A program made the position numbers and the translations under genes. This document shows, in pieces, positions 7,239 through 8,513 of a DNA stretch of 8,513 nt (positions are counted from its first letter, which is position 1; every line of letters starts with the position of its first letter). Source of the DNA: an uncultured Christensenellaceae bacterium. Lineage in GTDB: Bacteria > Bacillota > Clostridia > Christensenellales > UBA3700. The stretch is from the NCBI GenBank assembly GCA_902373595.1, contig CABKMX010000034.1, positions 1 to 8,513 of the forward strand, written 5' to 3'. The notes under the pieces were generated by a model. The model was not told the DNA's origin. It did no database searches and worked only from the letters and a program-made list of their open reading frames with translations.

Positions 7239-8417
7239 TTAACCTCTTTTTGCAATCAGCGCGTCCCTGTCGACAATGTTGCCGCCGAGCACGGTCGTGC
7301 GGATTGAAAAGTCGTCGTCGAAGATGTTGAAATCCGCCAGCATGCCGGGGGCGAGGTCGCCTCTGTCCGCCAAGCCGACCAGCTTTGCCGGGACGAGCGT
7401 CGCCATCGACAGCGCGTCCTCGATCGAGTAGCCGTTTGCAATCAATCGTTTCGCCATGACCGATATCGGAGTGACGGAGCCGGCGTAGGTGTTTTCCGCA
7501 GGGAGAACCGCAACGCCGTCCTCGACGCGTATCGACTGCTTGCTGTCGCCTGCGCCGATGTAGTAGTCTCCCTCGGGCATGCCTGCGACGCTCAGCGAGT
7601 CGGAGACGAGGCAAATGCCGTGTGCGCCCTTGAGCTTGAAAATCATCCCGAACAGCTTGTCGGGGACGTGCCGATCGTCGGCGATTACTTCATCGACGAT
7701 TCTGTCGTCAATCAAGCCGACTTCAGTCAAACCGAGGTGCTTTTTGGGGTTGTCGCGGCGCGAGGGGCGCGACGTGCAGTTGTACATATGGGTGACGCTG
7801 TTCGCGCCGGCGTTTACGCAGGCATAGATCTCGTCGTCGATCGAGTTGTCGTGTCCGAGCGAAATCTGCACGCCTTTGGGCGCATATTTTGCGGTGAATA
7901 TGTCGGCGCCTTTGACGTTTGGCGCGACGGTCACGCGAGTGACGATGTCGAGATTGCCCTCGACGAAACTGTCGTCGTCAAGAGGGGAAATCAACAGCTT
8001 GGGAGGATGCGCTCCCGCCGCCTTTTGGGACAGATACGGCCCCTCGAGGTGGGCGCCGACGATGCGTGCATACGGAGACTTGCGCTTGTAGGAGCGAATC
8101 GCGTCGACCGCCTTTTCGATGTCATCGGGAGTCGCGGTCATCGTCGTCGGGCAGTACGAGGTTATGCCGGTGTAGAGGTGATACGCCGAAATCGTCGCCA
8201 GACATTCTTCGGTCGCCTCCATACAGTCGTGGCCCCAGCCGCCGTGCGTGTGGATGTCGATGAACCCGGCGGCGCATATCTTGCCGCCGCAGTCGATGAC
8301 TTCGCCTTCGCGGACGGAGCCGATTGAGATGATTTTGCCGTCCTTGACGACGATGTCGCAGACGTCTTTGAGTTTGCCGCCGACGAGAGGGCGGACATTG
8401 GAATAGGTCAAGGTCAT
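7239..8417 (-). CDS. nagA: N-acetylglucosamine-6-phosphate deacetylase (NagA family)
   Basis: A 392-residue amidohydrolase that would convert N-acetylglucosamine-6-phosphate to glucosamine-6-phosphate and acetate, the entry step for amino sugars from cell wall or chitin. Visible are DIHTHGG (His56, His58), HLEGP (Glu125), SLGH (His189), THMYN (His210), VSDSLSVAG (Asp273, the catalytic acid/base) and the C-terminal VPAKLVGL with PGMLADF. The HxH pair, lost in E. coli NagA, is present as in B. subtilis, so a two-metal site is possible. The stretch at 215-250 is a few residues longer than usual, and ADGxH, with its substrate-contacting His, reads ADDRH (His250), so this is a divergent subfamily. 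The ATG at 8417 overlaps the previous stop as ATGA and gives a normal family length; the frame is open to a TTG at 8462, which I reject. Role is likely, exact substrate less so. Confidence 0.88.
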   Translation of the reverse strand: MTLTYSNVRPLVGGKLKDVCDIVVKDGKIISIGSVREGEVIDCGGKICAAGFIDIHTHGGWGHDCMEATEECLATISAYHLYTGITSYCPTTMTATPDDIEKAVDAIRSYKRKSPYARIVGAHLEGPYLSQKAAGAHPPKLLISPLDDDSFVEGNLDIVTRVTVAPNVKGADIFTAKYAPKGVQISLGHDNSIDDEIYACVNAGANSVTHMYNCTSRPSRRDNPKKHLGLTEVGLIDDRIVDEVIADDRHVPDKLFGMIFKLKGAHGICLVSDSLSVAGMPEGDYYIGAGDSKQSIRVEDGVAVLPAENTYAGSVTPISVMAKRLIANGYSIEDALSMATLVPAKLVGLADRGDLAPGMLADFNIFDDDFSIRTTVLGGNIVDRDALIAKRG

Positions 8418-8513
8418 AGTTTGTTTTTCCTCACTTCGTCGTATTGGTCGATGTTTTTCCAAATATATGTACCCTTGTTGCGGGTGAATGCACCGGGCGC
8501 GGTCAGCTTGTCC
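8414..8513 (-). CDS. 3' end of an unidentified gene upstream of nagA
   Basis: The last 32 complete codons of a reading frame that enters from the right edge and stops at TGA (8414-8416). The stop overlaps the nagA ATG as ATGA, the classic arrangement of coupled genes in one operon. The visible tail contains APGAFTRNKGTYIWKN followed by a charged end, DQYDEVRKNKL. I do not recognise it. A sugar-phosphate enzyme such as a NagB-like deaminase would suit the context, but the tail itself does not show it. The frame is also too short to appear as a stand-alone gene call. Confidence 0.7.
   Translation of the reverse strand, partial: DKLTAPGAFTRNKGTYIWKNIDQYDEVRKNKL

Noticed and set aside
5682..7307. 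A 541-codon plus-strand frame spanning the 3' half of pfp, the terminator and the esterase.
   Set aside because: It crosses a terminator and runs through two well-supported genes in other frames; the translation is low-complexity and arginine/valine-rich with no domain.

Overview
The window is compact, coding-dense bacterial DNA with moderately high GC by eye. It carries seven genes on two converging blocks. The gene set points to an uncultured or little-studied member of the Clostridia (Bacillota). The markers are a DnaE with an N-terminal PHP domain, a TRAP/MtrB tryptophan-sensing protein (a family best known from Bacillota), an ATP-type and a PPi-type phosphofructokinase side by side, and strong AAGGAGGA-type ribosome sites. 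I cannot name a genus from sequence alone.

Left block, plus strand (1-6216): dnaE is cut by the left edge by only a few codons. It is followed by a short gene that I recognise as mtrB, the trp RNA-binding attenuation protein, then pfkA (ATP-dependent 6-phosphofructokinase) and pfp (pyrophosphate-dependent phosphofructokinase). A near-consensus sigma-A promoter with an extended -10 lies between dnaE and mtrB, so mtrB-pfkA-pfp looks like a transcription unit of its own, perhaps also reached by read-through from dnaE. It ends at a 12-bp GC-rich hairpin with a short T run at 6237-6267.

Right block, minus strand (8513-6330): an unidentified gene enters from the right edge and overlaps nagA (N-acetylglucosamine-6-phosphate deacetylase) by ATGA. 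nagA is followed after 3 bases by an HSL-type alpha/beta-hydrolase. This tightly packed set suggests amino-sugar or acetylated-sugar catabolism that feeds fructose-6-phosphate, the substrate of the two phosphofructokinases on the other strand. That metabolic link is my inference.

Most worth a second look: a tryptophan-responsive RNA-binding protein placed at the head of a glycolytic operon, with its tryptophan pocket intact but one of its three key RNA-contacting residues changed (Lys to Asn); and a PfkA with two unusual substitutions at fructose-6-phosphate contact positions. No RNA genes, CRISPR arrays, insertion sequences or phage genes were seen. No stretch over 300 bases lacks a gene; the largest gap is the convergent 6217-6329 interval holding the terminator.
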